Positions 23,406 to 36,490 of a stretch of DNA of 64,000 bases are shown piece by piece. The DNA lies in the NCBI GenBank assembly GCA_028274465.1, contig CM051456.1, forward strand, positions 18,317,745 through 18,381,744. The letters run 5' to 3'. How positions within the stretch are numbered: the first letter of the stretch is position 1; each line of letters starts with the position of its first letter. The translations under genes and the position numbers were made by a program. Source of the stretch: Plantago ovata. Its lineage: Eukaryota; Streptophyta; Magnoliopsida; Lamiales; Plantaginaceae. The notes beneath the pieces were generated by a model. It made no database searches, had not been told where the DNA came from, and saw only the letters and a program-made list of their open reading frames with translations.

Positions 23406-24130
23406 CTTCCTCCATTTCATTTGTTACTTCCTATACCAACGTGTAGCAGGTGTTGATCAATTTTGGTTGTTTTGTGCTCTATCTTTATCATATTGGGAAT
23501 ATCATGTATTTATCGTCTTTACTGTGATTGGTTCATACCCTTTCGGAGATCATCGTCTTTCGTTTTCTTGCTAAGTTGTCTAAACTTGCAACAAAAGTCA
23601 TTCCCCTCCGTTGGTCTTGGCTAGAGTTGGTGTAATAATTCGTCACCCCCTAACTCTTGATTTCTTGCTTGTAAGAAAACATACTAGACGACGGGGGTGG
23701 TCAAGATTTGGTATGTCTATAACGGTTTAGAGGTTGGAACATGCTTTTATTCTCTTGTGGTCTTGATAGAGTACGGGGTTTTGGGGTTTTGGGTCTTTTA
23801 TTTTTTTGTGCATCTCTAATGCACTGTCTTTGTCTTTGTAATTTTTTACGTTTTTATATATATAATTTGGCTGTTTCCAAAAAAAAAAACTTCCTAAGGA
23901 GTAAAAATTATCACATTTAAGGAATAATATTAAAGAATTAATTTGTATGAGTATTTAATTGTAAATGGGTGATAAAGTATGAAAGAGAGTGATAAAGTAG
24001 GTATAAGAAGGAGAGATAAATAAAAAAAAATTGGTAAGTGGGTTGAAAAACTTTCCATATTTGGGTTAGGAAGTTTGTAAAAGAACGGTCAAAATAGAAA
24101 CTTAGGAAGTTATTAATGAAATGGATGAAG
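23406..24130. mobile_element. Stowaway-like MITE interrupted by LINE tail
   Basis: The left end CTTCCTCCATTTCATT and the right end, reversed CTTCATCCATTTCATT, are inverted and flanked by TA (23404-23405, 24131-24132), as in Tc1/mariner-type MITEs. Without the LINE insert the element is about 270 bp. Confidence 0.75.
23434..23888 (+). mobile_element. 5'-truncated LINE 3' end with poly-A
   Basis: About 455 bp ending in ATTTGGCTGTTTCC plus poly-A, bounded by the 8-bp target duplication ACTTCCTA (23426-23433 and 23889-23896). The end sequence resembles plant L1-type LINE tails. No reverse-transcriptase coding sequence remains. It sits inside the MITE at 23406-24130, so it is the later arrival. 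Confidence 0.7.
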
Positions 24131-24157
24131 TAGTAATTGATTATTCTTGAAAGTTTA

Positions 24158-24393
24158 AGTTTTTTTTTTTTTTTTGAATCAGCAAAATTGTATTGAAAAA
24201 GGAAAAAATATGCAAGAGAGTTCGAGTGAAAAAGGTATGCACAACAACAAAATTACAACCAAAACCTAATTTATAGGTACCACACTTAAATAACCGATAA
24301 GGGCGAAACGAAGTTTAACCAACCCCGCGTCTAGTATGTCATCCTAAGGATAGGAAGTCAAGAGTAAAGGCCAGGGCTGACGAATTGGCAAAG
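24158..24393 (-). mobile_element. LINE 3' tail, minus strand
   Basis: A T-run of about 16 bases is followed by GAATCAGCAAAATTGTATTG; on the minus strand this reads CAATACAATTTTGCTGATTC plus poly-A, a common plant LINE 3' end. The upstream limit is uncertain, and flanking GAAAGTTTAAG / GAAAAGTATAAG may be a worn target duplication. Confidence 0.4.
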
Positions 24394-24762
24394 TGGTGAA
24401 AAGTATAAGTGATACTACTAAAACATATAAGTATACTTATTCTTGAAAGTATAAGTGGTACTACTAAAACATCTTATATTATGAAAATAGTTAAAAATAC
24501 TAAAATATTAGTCCATCTTGAATCAATATAAGATGTTTTAGCATTTTCACACATATTAAGAATATGTGATATTCATCAATTTTGTTGTTGAAAAAGTTGC
24601 AAAAAAACATGTTGGTATTTTCTAAAAATAAAATAACCAATGAGAGATGATAACCTTGCATAGATTTTGTAGACAAAATATAAAAAAATGGAGTTAACTG
24701 CATAAAAAGTTGTAAAAAATACACAATTACATGACACCAACTTAAAACATCTTATATTTTAC

Positions 24763-25522
24763 AAAGGAAAAAATTGATCAAACCCCCCAAACTATTACTC
24801 ATTTGAGACTTTGCCCCCCAAACAAATAAGTTTGGTGATTAACCCCCTCAACTATTATACTTTTGAGACAATGCCCCCTGAAGTGAATTTTTAAGTTAAA
24901 TAAATAGATAAAATAACATTTGTAGGTGTTTAAATTTTATTTATTCAACACATAAAGATATTTATTCATATTTCATGGTTACGAAGTTATATTTCAAATG
25001 ACATATAAAAAATTACAAAATATATTTCCTTCGTAATTACTTTATATTGGCCTTTTCAAGTTATTTTTGCCACAAATTACTTCAAATTACATTGAAAAAA
25101 TATATAAATAATATTATATTTATCATCAAAGTACTTTACATATAGTTTCACAACATTTTTATATATTTTTTTACATTATAAATTAAAAGCAATTTGTTGT
25201 CAAAATGTTTTCAAAACATTTAATAAAAATAAAATAAAAGTGATGGAGGATGAACTAATTATAAATTATTTCAAAACTATAAAATAAATTGTTGAACGAC
25301 ACTTAAACATTATGATAATCGACAAAAATGAATTTTGTATCACAACATCTAAAAATTAACATATTTGGTTGATTTATTAAGAGTTTATTATTAAATTTAT
25401 TAACTTGGGGGGCATTGTCTCAAAAATATGATAGTTGAGGAGGTTAATCACCAAATTTATTAGTTTGGGGGGCATAGTATCAAAGAGTAATAGTTGAGGG
25501 GGTTTTATCCATTTTTTCCTTT
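24763..25522. mobile_element. 760-bp element with ~125-bp inverted repeats
   Basis: The ends AAAGGAAAAAATTGATC and, reversed, AAAGGAAAAAATGGATA begin inverted arms of about 125 bp containing CCCCCCAAACTATTACTC and CCCCCTCAACTATTATAC. TAC flanks both ends (24760-24762, 25523-25525), a possible 3-bp target duplication. The arms pair at roughly 85%. The centre is AT-rich without coding potential. A 3-bp duplication would suit PIF/Harbinger or CACTA, but the termini match neither, so I leave the superfamily open. Confidence 0.75.
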
Positions 25523-25529
25523 TACAAAT

Positions 25530-28500
25530 GGTAAAATAATTAATATATCTTATATTGTATTAAGGAGGGAGTATTTATTAAAAAATGGAAGTAGTAATTA
25601 ATAATGAAGGATACTGCAACGCTACTAAATTAAATAAAATTATATGTCCTATATATTAATGCTTGCGCTATATAATTCCTACTTCCTACCTAAATCCAAG
25701 GAGAATATTAAGTGATATATAATGAAGTCACATTGGAACTTGATCAACTGTTGCATTTTATATTTCAACTCCAAAAGTAAAAAAAAAAAGAAAAATTAAA
25801 AAGAAAAAATCCTCTTTAATATAGGAATTAAGTTTGTATATATTTTGATCTGGTAGTATACATGCGCACAATTAGTGATACTGACTGATCACTACACAAC
25901 GTGACTAGCCGTCTTAATGAATTGAGTGTTGATATTATCGAGCGCATGAGTGTCTTATAAAAATTAAAAATTAAGTCGATTTCGAACAAACCTATATCGA
26001 ACTTTAAATTATGTGATCGGTTAAAAACTCACGAGTTTCAAGTTTGCTCACGAGCTATTCAAATTACCAAAAAAGTCCTACTTTTACCACTTGAAAAATC
26101 GTTGTCAAAAGCGTCGACTATGTGGTGAATAGTCATTGGCTACCGTTATGTTCTAGTTACGGGCCAAAAAAGAATGATCACCAAAGAAAATTTTATTTCA
26201 TTTTATTATATGTTTTGTTTTTTGGTAAAGAACGAAACATTATTTTCATTTGTAACTTGCTTATTGAGAGAGTTTTGTGATGGTTGATTAAATATGTCAA
26301 GTAAACGAATTACCTTTAATTTTATTCAATGTATTGATCGTTTGGATCCAACAAGTTGGAAACAAGCTTTTCACATATTTATATTTTCGTTTGTTAAAAT
26401 GGATGTCACTAAATCTCGTGTGGTGAAAGTTAATTAATGCATATAGGGACTTGAAAAATCAAGTTTGGAAGAAGGAAACTACATAGTAGAAGCGAAGTTC
26501 CTTCCTTGCAGCAACATACGTATAAAAGAAAGTCTCCTAGCTTAACATTGAGTTTCGATGCAGTGAGATGTAGTGATAATTGTAACATGAAAGCTTTACA
26601 ACTTTATAGTGAGTTTCATTATTGCGAAACAAAGTGATCACTGTAGCGATACGGGTATGTACCTGTTCATTTTTTAACGGATTTCAAGTGGTTTTCATAA
26701 GATACATCCTTAAATTTAGGGGCGGAGCCAGGATCCGAAAATGGGGTTGACGGTGTATAGGGTCGACTCTGAGACCATGTGATATGTTCACCCGCATAGG
26801 GCCTATAATGGACTAGGATTTTATACTGTGATTTAATGAATGGTTGAACACAATATGTTGTATTGAATTGAAAATATCAACGAGGTTTCCATACAACATT
26901 ATTAGCCGTAAGACTCTGTTCTCTTCGTCTGAAATTTTATTAATTTCACTTTCATTCAATTATGTCCAAATTCACTCAGATCAGTTCAATTCTTTATTGT
27001 ATACTACAAATAAATTTAGTTCAGTTTTGTTCAGCGTCATTCAATTTTGTTCTATTCAATTTTGTTCAAACAAAAAGAATAGTAACAAGCAATAAGATAC
27101 TCTTAGTCAATCTTACAATCTTGGACTTTTTTTATTGTGCAATTCTCATGCACAATTTGTACCTTTTTTTTTTTTTTTTTTTTTTATCAATTTATCTTTG
27201 ATAAACTTTTACCGTTTCAAAAAAAAAAAACTCTTAACAAACTACGTGCATGTGCTTTACTATTCAATACTACAGTTGAGAACATTGTCTTGAAAATAAA
27301 TATGAATATTGATTAATTTAAATAATTAGAAGAAAGAAAAAGTAAATGCTGAAATGAATAATTATCTGTTTCGGTTGTTAACTAAATGGCATATCCGCCG
27401 TTTGTAATAAATAAATAAATAAATATCGTAACGAAACCGGCCGCACGTATGCATGTTAAATTTTGCGTTCAAGATGAAGCCCCAAAATTATTGGACCTTT
27501 AGCTAGTACTAGTACCCCATACACACGTGCAACTAACAGCTGCTCATTCGGATAACAAATTAAAAAGTCCCATCAGTTCCAAATCGTGGTTGTGTTTGTC
27601 ACACGTTTTTTTCTTAAACATCATTATTTTAATAATACACGAATTAAAATTATAAATAGCATAAAAAATACACCCAAGAAATACAATGAAAATGTTTACA
27701 TGATCAAACAATCTACCCACACACATTATGCATCGATAACAATGCTCCAAAACCTTTCCCGAATACTGACTCAACCAACGACATATAATCTTCACAGATC
27801 ATCATCCATTGTCACAGCCATAGCGGGTCGATGGAAGCTCGATCAATACGATTTTGATCGCTAGCATTCGAGCAAGCTTAACTTGATTTTAATCAAGTCA
27901 CGAACACTTTAAAAATAAATAAGTTTGACTACATATGAACATATAAGTAAATATATTTTTTTAAATTTATAATTATATCTAAAAGTATATACCTATGATC
28001 TCTTATTTGTTTGTATATAGTTTTTATTTTTCAAAAAGTAACATATTAATTATGAAAAAATTATTTCGTGGGCTCGACATGTATATGTATGTCCACCTTT
28101 ATCCATTTCTCAGGAGAGTGGGTTGTCCTATGTGAATATATATATCCCGCCCTTCAGGGTTTCAGAACATTGGCTTATGCTAAATTGTGGCCTAGCTATC
28201 TCCTATTCGAAGAATAGGAGCTGCGAGGACGTTTAGGGTGAGGGGACGTACACCATGTGCGTCCGGACAAGGGCAATGACAATACCTATTTTTCTCCTCC
28301 GTTTTGTCATATGTTTATCAAATAAAATAAATGTCATTGTCTATATAAAAGAATAAGTGAAACAAAAGTGAAAATACAAATAATCTAACTATTTTTTCTT
28401 TTGGTTTGTTTGCCTATTGCCCAAGGTTAAACCTGATAAAACTCAGAAAATTTTCAAAATTCTAAATTTTAGTGTCTCAAACCCACCAAAGCCTCTGATT

Positions 28501-29755
28501 GAGGATCATCCCGGGTTTAAAAACGAGGGGGAGTATATCTCCACATTTGGAACTTGTTATTCAATTCATTCCTACGTCTCTCACATTTTACAGAACTGTG
28601 GCCTCATCTAGGACTCCATAAACTCCATAAAGGAGAGCCAACGGTAAAAGAAGAAGCGAATTGATTAGAAGAACTCATCTGTTTCCATCTCTCTCTTTAA
28701 TTTGTACTACTACGCCATGGATTTAATAATATCATTAATTAGTATTCTCCAACTTTCCATTGAATTCCTAACAAATTTCAACATGTCAATATTTGAACTA
28801 TACGTGATTGAATTTTAACTACCAATAACTTCACATATATATATATATAGGAATTCCATATATATATATAGTACTCTAGTAGTTGAGGTGTGCCACTTGT
28901 TATGAGGTAACAACCCTTAATAAATGAGAAGGCCTAGCTTCAAGATATCAGCAGTATTCTATATTCTGTTATTATTTTTAAACGGAAAAATTGTATTACT
29001 AATCCTGCCTTAATATTGCCGAAGTGCAATTAGGAATCGTTCCCTTTGGTATTTTGTGACCCTTCGTCGTAATGAGATTGTAAAGTAGTTAGGAGTAATA
29101 ACGAGAATTTGTGGTCAATAATCTGTAAAAGTACAAGCAATTAATAATCGGTTTTTTTTATAACGACAGAACACCATTATACACGCGCGGTGACTAAAGT
29201 CACTTCATATGTTTCTAATTACTATACTGATGACCGTTACCAAAAAAAAAAAAAACAAATACTACTATACTGATGAAATATCAAAATAATTACTTTAAAT
29301 TAACAGGCATAAGTTTAATCTTGAATATGTGGATAGGATCATAATATATGAAATTTTTTGGCCCGTTTAAAAAAAATGTAGATAGGATTTCAAACATTAA
29401 AATTAAAACATTTTACAATGGTAGTTCAACAAAGATTTAACATACTGATCTTGATCTAGATCTCTTTTTTAAGAAAAATGATAAATTTTAAAAATTATGT
29501 AACAAAAAATAAAATAGAACAATTTAAAATGATTGAGAAAGGTCTAATAAAACACAGAAACACATAAGAAAAGAGAATGAAGAAGTAATACATTTTGACA
29601 ACAACCAAAAAAGTATTTTAAAAAAATACATTTAAATAAAAATGAAAAAATTTTGGCGAACATGTAGAGTTGAACTTGGACCTCAATGGCCAAGTTGACA
29701 AGATCCTACATTCCTACCACTAGGATAGGCCCAACTTTTGCAAATAGTGATGTAT
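25530..29755. other. Intergenic with repeat fragments, no gene seen
   Basis: No supported gene. Noted: an AGGGGCGGAGCCAGGAT motif near 26718 that is frequent at worn plant transposons, a run of GTTCAATTTTGTTCA-type repeats near 26980-27070, a T-run with a LINE-like tail (TTACCGTTTC plus poly-A) near 27155-27230, and (TA)n near 28838-28870. Confidence 0.5.
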
Positions 29756-29758
29756 GTA

Positions 29759-30031
29759 CCCCCTCTCGACCTAGAACAACGGATCCCAAAACAGTTGCAC
29801 CGTTTTGACTTTTTGCGGTCAACATAATTGAAGTTTGACTACAATTACTCTTAAACTTTAATGTTAAAATATTTATTAAAATTATATTATGAAACTTTCC
29901 ACCCAAATTTTTAATGTGTAATTTTGTTAAATATTTTACCATTATATAGTTTGAGAGTAATTTGTAGTCACACTTCAATTCTGTTGACCGCAAAAAGTCA
30001 AAACGGTGCAACTGTTCTGGAACGGAGGGAG
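29759..30031. mobile_element. Stowaway-like MITE (CTCCCTCCGTTCC ends)
   Basis: The right end GGAACGGAGGGAG is followed by TA; the left end CCCCCTCTCGACCTAGAAC is a worn copy preceded by TA. Inner arms pair well: CAAAACAGTTGCACCG with CGGTGCAACTGTTCTGG, and GACTTTTTGCGGTCAAC with its reverse. About 273 bp, non-coding. Confidence 0.85.
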
Positions 30032-30034
30032 TAT

Positions 30035-33000
30035 ACTATTTTGTCATTTTATTATTTTATTGATTGTTTCATTAGTTGCACAATTTTATTTTATTTTGCA
30101 TATTTGAACATGTTAATAATAATTTTATAATACTTTAATGTACCTCATTGGCTACAAATCTAGTAACAAATTAAAATCAAATCCACTAGTAATATAATTT
30201 AATATTTAATTATTCTCTTTATTTTTGTGGAAAAAAATAAATGGTGCAAATTTTTGGCCTGTTGAGTATATTATTATCTAAAATTTCAGGGGAGTCCACT
30301 GCTCCCATGGGACTGGGCAACCCTATAAAAGAGGACATAGCAATGATATAAAAAATTATACCCTGTCCATTGATAACCGTGTGGGGACAAATTGCACAGA
30401 GAAAATACGTGTTATTATGTGGGACTAATATATCATTGTCGAGAACCGTTCAAAAGTAACTGTGCCGATTCAAATGGTTGAGCCTTCGATCTATTAGTGA
30501 CCGGGCATTACAGAAGTATAAAATATAAAGTATAGTGGAAACTTATTTAGTAAATGATGGAATAAAAAAGGGATAGAATTTTATTTCATTTATTTATTTT
30601 GTAAAATAAATACGATTGATAGAGATGAAAAAAGAGAAGGGTGGTGTTAAAAATTGAAAGTACAATGTTAAAACTGAGGGTCGCTGGGCAAAATGAAATC
30701 AGAATTCTTTGCCGCTGAGTTACAGAACCGACATTATCATATTTATCATGTATGTACAATATATCCATTTTAAATACTTTAAAAGAAGGATATATTAGTT
30801 ATTTTAAGTAAATTAATGGGACACTTGGCCCTTTGATATAATGTTTATTTTATAAAACGATCTGATAATATGAATAATAGTTAATCAATTATATTATTTT
30901 TATAAACTACATAAAGTAGTTTTTTAAAATTAGTCACACATTTATCGGGTATTTATCAAACAAATTTATTACAGTCAAACAGTTAAATAAGGTGACGTTA
31001 AACGCACATAAAACATAGTGAGATCCACTCATATTTACCATTAATCTTTGATGGGTAAAATGATCTGATGAAATTTTGGGTGGAGCGGTCCAAGTTTCAT
31101 AGTCCAAAACCCAAACCCATGGTATATTAGGAAAATATGTTAGGATTTAGGCACGGGAGAAGTCAGGATTTTCGAACGCCTATGGTCAATTTATTAAGTT
31201 TTTTTTATTATTTAACAACATTTAAGATTAACAAACAATATTGTGTAGGACACATATTGAATTTATTTTGAAAATGCACAAATAATTTATTTTTTACATT
31301 AAAATACATATATATTTTTTTAATTTTGTGCGAATGGTACATATATATATATTTTTTTAATTTGGTGGGAATGGATAGGGCCACTCCCCACAACATAACT
31401 TCGCCCCTCGATTTAGGGTTAGATATATTGTAGAATCTTGCTAAATTTTGCATGTATTATCAATAAAGTAGTTAGGAACTCATAAGAAAGGGCTAAGGAT
31501 GGATTCAGAGAGGTCGTTGAATGATTTCTACGTGGAGGTCCCTTCAAAAGTGTCTACTGTATAACTCATTCGGCAATGACTAATCAACATGCAATCTACT
31601 ACTTGCTTCTCGATCGGTGGATTCTTCCATCGTTATCTGTGAATAAAAAACTTACTTACCACTGAATGATGTAGTTTAAGGCTGTTTTTCATGCGTGGGA
31701 GCAGCTCAAAAAAAACCCTGGTCCGGTCTGTATTTAGGCACGACGCTTTTAGGTCCGCCTTGGCACTTGAAAGAAGAAGAAAGAAGGAATGCATTGACTG
31801 ATCAAGTATTTCAGATACTAGACTTCAAGGATGTTTAACATACAAAACCCATAGATCTTTCCAGCACAGTCGTCTTCCACATCTTGAGCTTGCGAGAAAG
31901 AGCCCACCTCGGAAGGCCTCCCTTTGGTAAAGAATGTGATTATTTTCTAGATATTCTCTTCTATACTTATCAGGTTAAATCTTTCATTATTATATACCCT
32001 CAACTATTTAATATGTTCATTCTCCAACTTTTTTCCTTCGTGAAGTTTATAACTATATATTAGAGGAAGATTGTGCCTCTCTATTAAAAAGAGTACCTAA
32101 CGGGTCAATTTCTCCAACAGGAGCAGTCATAGTCGTATGACGCCTTGAGCTGGCCACCGCTGAACCAATATCTCATAATTGCAGAGCAATCATAATCGTA
32201 TGACGTCTCGAGACAACCAAGGAACCAATATCTCATTATTTTCAGATCTTCATATTTAATTTTGAGCATAAATATATATTTATCAATCCCTTCTTAAATT
32301 ATTATCTCTTTGGTGAATTACTGAATTGAAATATTTTATTATTTTTTTTTTTTGGAAAAATTGCAAATTAGTGATAGTTTTGAGAGTTTCTATCAAATTG
32401 ATGTGACCTAAAATCTTTCCTACAAATTGGTGAAAACTTTATTTCAATTTGGTGATTCTGCTAATTTTAGTGTTAATTTAATTAACTGAATTTCCTATAT
32501 TTTCTCCAACATACCACGTTTATCTTAATCAGTTAACCTCAGACTAAAATGCCAAGCATCACTTTTAACCGTCTCCTTTTTTCATCGACTTTCATCTAAC
32601 CTTATTTGAGTAGATGCTTGCTTAGAGATGATGCATGTTACATGTAACATGCTTGTTCATTAGAAAATGATGCATCCGTCAATGATTTAGATTATCCAGC
32701 ATCGTAACAAATAGATGCTTGCTCATAATAGACCATGTTCCAGTTTTATAAGTCAAACATCTTACCATAATTTACATTCAACTGATTGTTACATGAAGAG
32801 CACAATATTTAGAATAGCTGCCAAAAAAAAAAAAAAAAAAAAAAAAGTTGCTTGCTCATTCATAGATGCATTTAAAAATAATCTTATTCAGATACATGCC
32901 AAAATGTATGACTAAATAATTAGTCGACAATGAATTGCACAATATGTCATTTTGAACCTCATAAATATTGCTAACTTTCATACTACAACAAGGTGAACTT

Positions 33001-33800
33001 AAATATTCTTTGTTCAAGTTACTATTCCACAAAAACGAGATGCTTGAAATATAGTTATTTAGGGGCTAATTGTATTTAAAGGCTTTATAATAGGCAAAAA
33101 ATTTGATCGGATGCTTCACATTGAATAGAATTGAGGATACTTGAAGGAGGCCTCCTGAAAGGCGACTAAATATATAGGAGAGGCATTAGAAACAAAGGAA
33201 AGGAAATTAATAGGCTAATAATAGAAAATTTTAAATATTAGGATACATGTAAAAAATCATCAGGTAACTAATTAACTAAAAATTTGGAATCTGATCTTAC
33301 AAATTAATTGAATTTTCTCTAATTAGATAAGGTTAGATTAGTCCAAACATATATAGACACTAATTTATAGGAAGTTTTTAATATATTACTAATTTATTAG
33401 AAATTATTAGGATTGACACTAATTTGTAATTAATCCACTTGTTTATTTAGATGGTTGAGGTTAGAAGACGGAGGAAGATAATGTTATAAGTTGAGCCCCA
33501 AAGTTACCTTAAAGACTTAAACCCACAGTATTGATAAATTCGAAATTGTACATGATCAATTTTAGACATGCATAGTATGTTGTGGTGCAGCTGTGCAAGG
33601 AATTGAATGATGGGGTGATGATGACAATCACTGGAATTGAGTGTTAGCTAGTTAGAGGGAAGCATATAGTAATAATATAAATATACGGAGTATATCTCAC
33701 TCTCTAGATCTCTTTCTCTAGCTCCTCCTCAACCATGCAATGCACAACATGATCATCATATATGAAATTTCATTAAAAACAAATTGAATGCTCCCTAAAA
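30035..33800. other. Intergenic, no gene seen
   Basis: AT-rich DNA without a supported gene. A block at about 31147-31425 ends in AACTTCGCCCCTCGATTTAGG, a worn transposon-like end. A 25-base A-run lies at about 32823. Confidence 0.5.
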
Positions 33801-33876
33801 GCTGATCACATCAGCATGACACTTTGTTTGGTACTAGCATTTAATTTTATTGATCATCCCACTATTACATTCCCTC

Positions 33877-33884
33877 TATTTAAA
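33877..33884 (+). promoter_or_regulatory. TATA-like box of WOX3-like gene
   Basis: TATTTAAA lies about 100 bp upstream of the start codon, in an otherwise pyrimidine- and AC-rich leader. Confidence 0.5.
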
Positions 33885-33978
33885 CAAACCCCCATTCTCA
33901 CACATGTACACAAGTCTCTCACTAAGTCATACTCATAATTAGTAATAACAACCTACACACAAACATTATAGAGCAACA

Positions 33979-35505
33979 ATGTCACCTTCACCCTCAACTC
34001 GTTGGTGTCCTACGCCGGAGCAACTCATGATACTGGAGGAGCTGTACCGGAGAGGCGTTAGGACACCGAACGCGTCCCAGATACAGAAGATCACGGCACA
34101 CTTAGCCTATTATGGCAAGATTCAGGGGAAGAATGTGTTTTACTGGTTCCAGAACCATAAGGCTAGGGACAGGCAAAAGATGAGGAAGAAACTTGCTAAG
34201 CAAATGCACCATCACCAACTTCTGCAACAGCATATGTTGTACACAACCACCACCACCACCACTACTCCTCCACCAGGATCACTTGGTGCCAATTTGTACC
34301 ACCATCATCAGCAAGATTTTACTAATTCACAAATGTACCCTTTAAATCTTCACTACTTCCATCCTGCTCCTCCTAGTTTCCTTCACCAGTTCACTACCAC
34401 TAATTCTTTCTCACCTCAAAGCCTTCATCATCAGGTAACTAGCTCTCTATGTTTTTCCTTATATTTTTTAAGGGCTAATTAATACTATATCTGTTTTTAT
34501 TTATACATGCATGTCTTTGGTTTTTATTAGTCTAAAGATTAAAGCATGAAAAATGTAAATGGAATATATGAGGATTGTGGAAATGGATAAATGTATATTC
34601 CAATATAGGGCCGGGAATTTGCATTAGATTTTTTTTCTTGTTTTGAGGTAGAAACATCAATATCATAATAGTTTAAAGTTGAGTTAAAATTATTCTCATT
34701 ATTACTAGCTATCTAGTGTTGTTTACACACGAATTCCCGCATAAGAAAGAAAAATCAAATTTCAAAGTCGACCGAATATTTTTGATAAAAATTAATTCAC
34801 GTGGACTTTCCCCTAAAATGAAGTATTTGTAAAATGATGGAAGTGAATTTATTTGTTTGTATTTCAACAAATCTAAGTAAGATTTTTAATATCTTTTCTT
34901 GTTAATTATAAAATTATATTAATTAAAAACAATAAATCTAATAAGAATTAATAGTGCAAAATTCTATTTAATCTAACTTAAAACATTTACTTATTTTAGC
35001 ATTCCATATTATTTATTGATTGATTTATATATATCCTAGTGGCCTACATGAAACAACAACTGCATGGTAATATGTCAGCCCCCCTTTCAGAAGTGTATCA
35101 CATCAGCAATAAAGTAGGTACACTGGAAGATGACTATCCAATTAATTGTTTTTTAAAATATAAAAAAAAAAATATTTTTACTGATTTCCGCAGAGCTTTT
35201 ATCCCCTAGTACATTTGACATTCAAACAATTTGATTATATAAGTTCTTTGGTTTGACATACTTTGTATAACAATCCACCAAATTAAGCATATCTTGTGTG
35301 TTTGTATCTATAGGCTACTGGATCTTGTGAGGGCCCTCCAAAGCATGAGAATTGGAGAATGGAAGTTCCAACAAATTGGAGGAATAAAATAGGAACCCTA
35401 GAGGCGGACCATGCTCTCCCGCGCTGCAACGACGACCGCCCTCTCCAAACCCTAGAGCTCTTTCCCCTCAAATCGGAATTCAAAGCCACTTCACAAGCGG
35501 TCTAA
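33979..35505 (+). CDS. WOX3: WUSCHEL-related homeobox 3 (PRESSED FLOWER-like)
   Basis: Two exons, 33979-34434 and 35314-35505, joined at CATCATCAG|GTAACT and TCTATAG|GCTACT in phase 0, giving 215 aa (Arabidopsis PRS/WOX3 has 244). It opens [16 protein letters not shown], close to [16 protein letters not shown] of PRS. The WOX homeodomain spans residues about 6-70, with [20 protein letters not shown] and [10 protein letters not shown] in helix 3. A His/Thr/Pro-rich linker follows. Exon 2 ends with the WUS box TLELFPL about 15 residues before the stop. It is a nuclear transcription factor; family members drive growth of lateral organ margins in leaves, sepals and petals. The open frame runs past the exon 1 donor into intron, so an unspliced reading would miss the WUS box. 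Assignment to WOX3 is firm from both ends. Confidence 0.95.
34435..35313 (+). other. WOX3: Intron of WOX3-like gene
   Basis: An 879-bp AT-rich intron with GTAACT at the donor and TATCTATAG at the acceptor. No nested gene or transposon was recognised. Confidence 0.9.
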
Positions 35506-36324
35506 TTAAAAAGTTCATGACTTGTGACACGTAATTAATTAATTAGTACTACTAGCAACTATAACAGATGCGTATCATTCATTCGTAGTGCAAATAAAAA
35601 TGCTACGTATCTGTAATATTTGTTAGACGTGTCGTGAAATAACGAGTTACGATTTTACTTATAAATGAATTCCGACTAAAATCTAGTGTGAGATGCTGCT
35701 AGTCTTTCAATAGTTTGATCATGTAGACAGAAGAAAGCCTGTTAATGAAGTTAAGAAGTGCAGTGTAATAGGGTAAAGTACTGGACAAAGAAAGTGGTGA
35801 TGATCAGTAGGTAGCTAGCTGGTAACTTGGATATCTGTGTTGTGTTTTCTGTTACGTGTCTGTAGGCTTTCAAAATGTGCTGAATTGTCTAATATTTGCA
35901 GTGTAGATTCAGTTGCTCACTGTTCAATTTACTGTTTCAGCTTTATCAATGTGTTGTCTATTGGATTATTTTACCATTTCTCATTACTTACTGGATCATC
36001 ACACTACTAAATGTGATTTTCCCAAATTGTCAGAATATGCATTTAAGTCCAATATAACTTTTTTCCTACTCTATTTACTTTTTTCTGTTTTGCACCTCAA
36101 GAATGAGCAGGAGTACTTTATCATTGGAAAATAATTCAGTACATACAGCACATGTCGGAAGAAGATAATGTTAATTGGTTGTGGCATATTTAAAACAAGA
36201 GAAAGAAAGAAAAAATTGGAACAAATTGAAAAAACAAATATATTGGGGTAGTTAAATTGGATTAAATTTGTTCACCCTCACACTGGGTTGAACAAACTTA
36301 ACTCACTCTTTCAAAAATTGATTG

Positions 36325-36420
36325 TAACACCTCCGATCAGAGCTGTTCTAAAGCTTTAATTGGTGAGTAAAGAACTCCGGTTGGAGCTATTATATATAGT
36401 TTAGCTCACCGCATCTATTT
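36325..36420. repeat. Relic of a GGAGCT foldback core
   Basis: CTCCGATCAGAGCTG, CTCCGGTTGGAGCT and TTAGCTCACC occur within 100 bp and resemble units of the cores at 1690-1970. Arms were not identified, so this is a fragment at best. Confidence 0.4.
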
Positions 36421-36439
36421 TGGTTGCCGTAGCTATTAA

Positions 36440-36490
36440 CCAAAAAGAATATATATATACACACACACACACACATATATATATATAAGA
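36440..36490. repeat. Compound (AT)n(AC)n(AT)n microsatellite
   Basis: Runs of AT, then AC, then AT dinucleotides with no interruption longer than two bases. Confidence 0.8.

Noticed and set aside
29706-30130. Two opposing frames sharing SQNGATVL
   Set aside because: The shared words come from the inverted arms of the Stowaway-like MITE.
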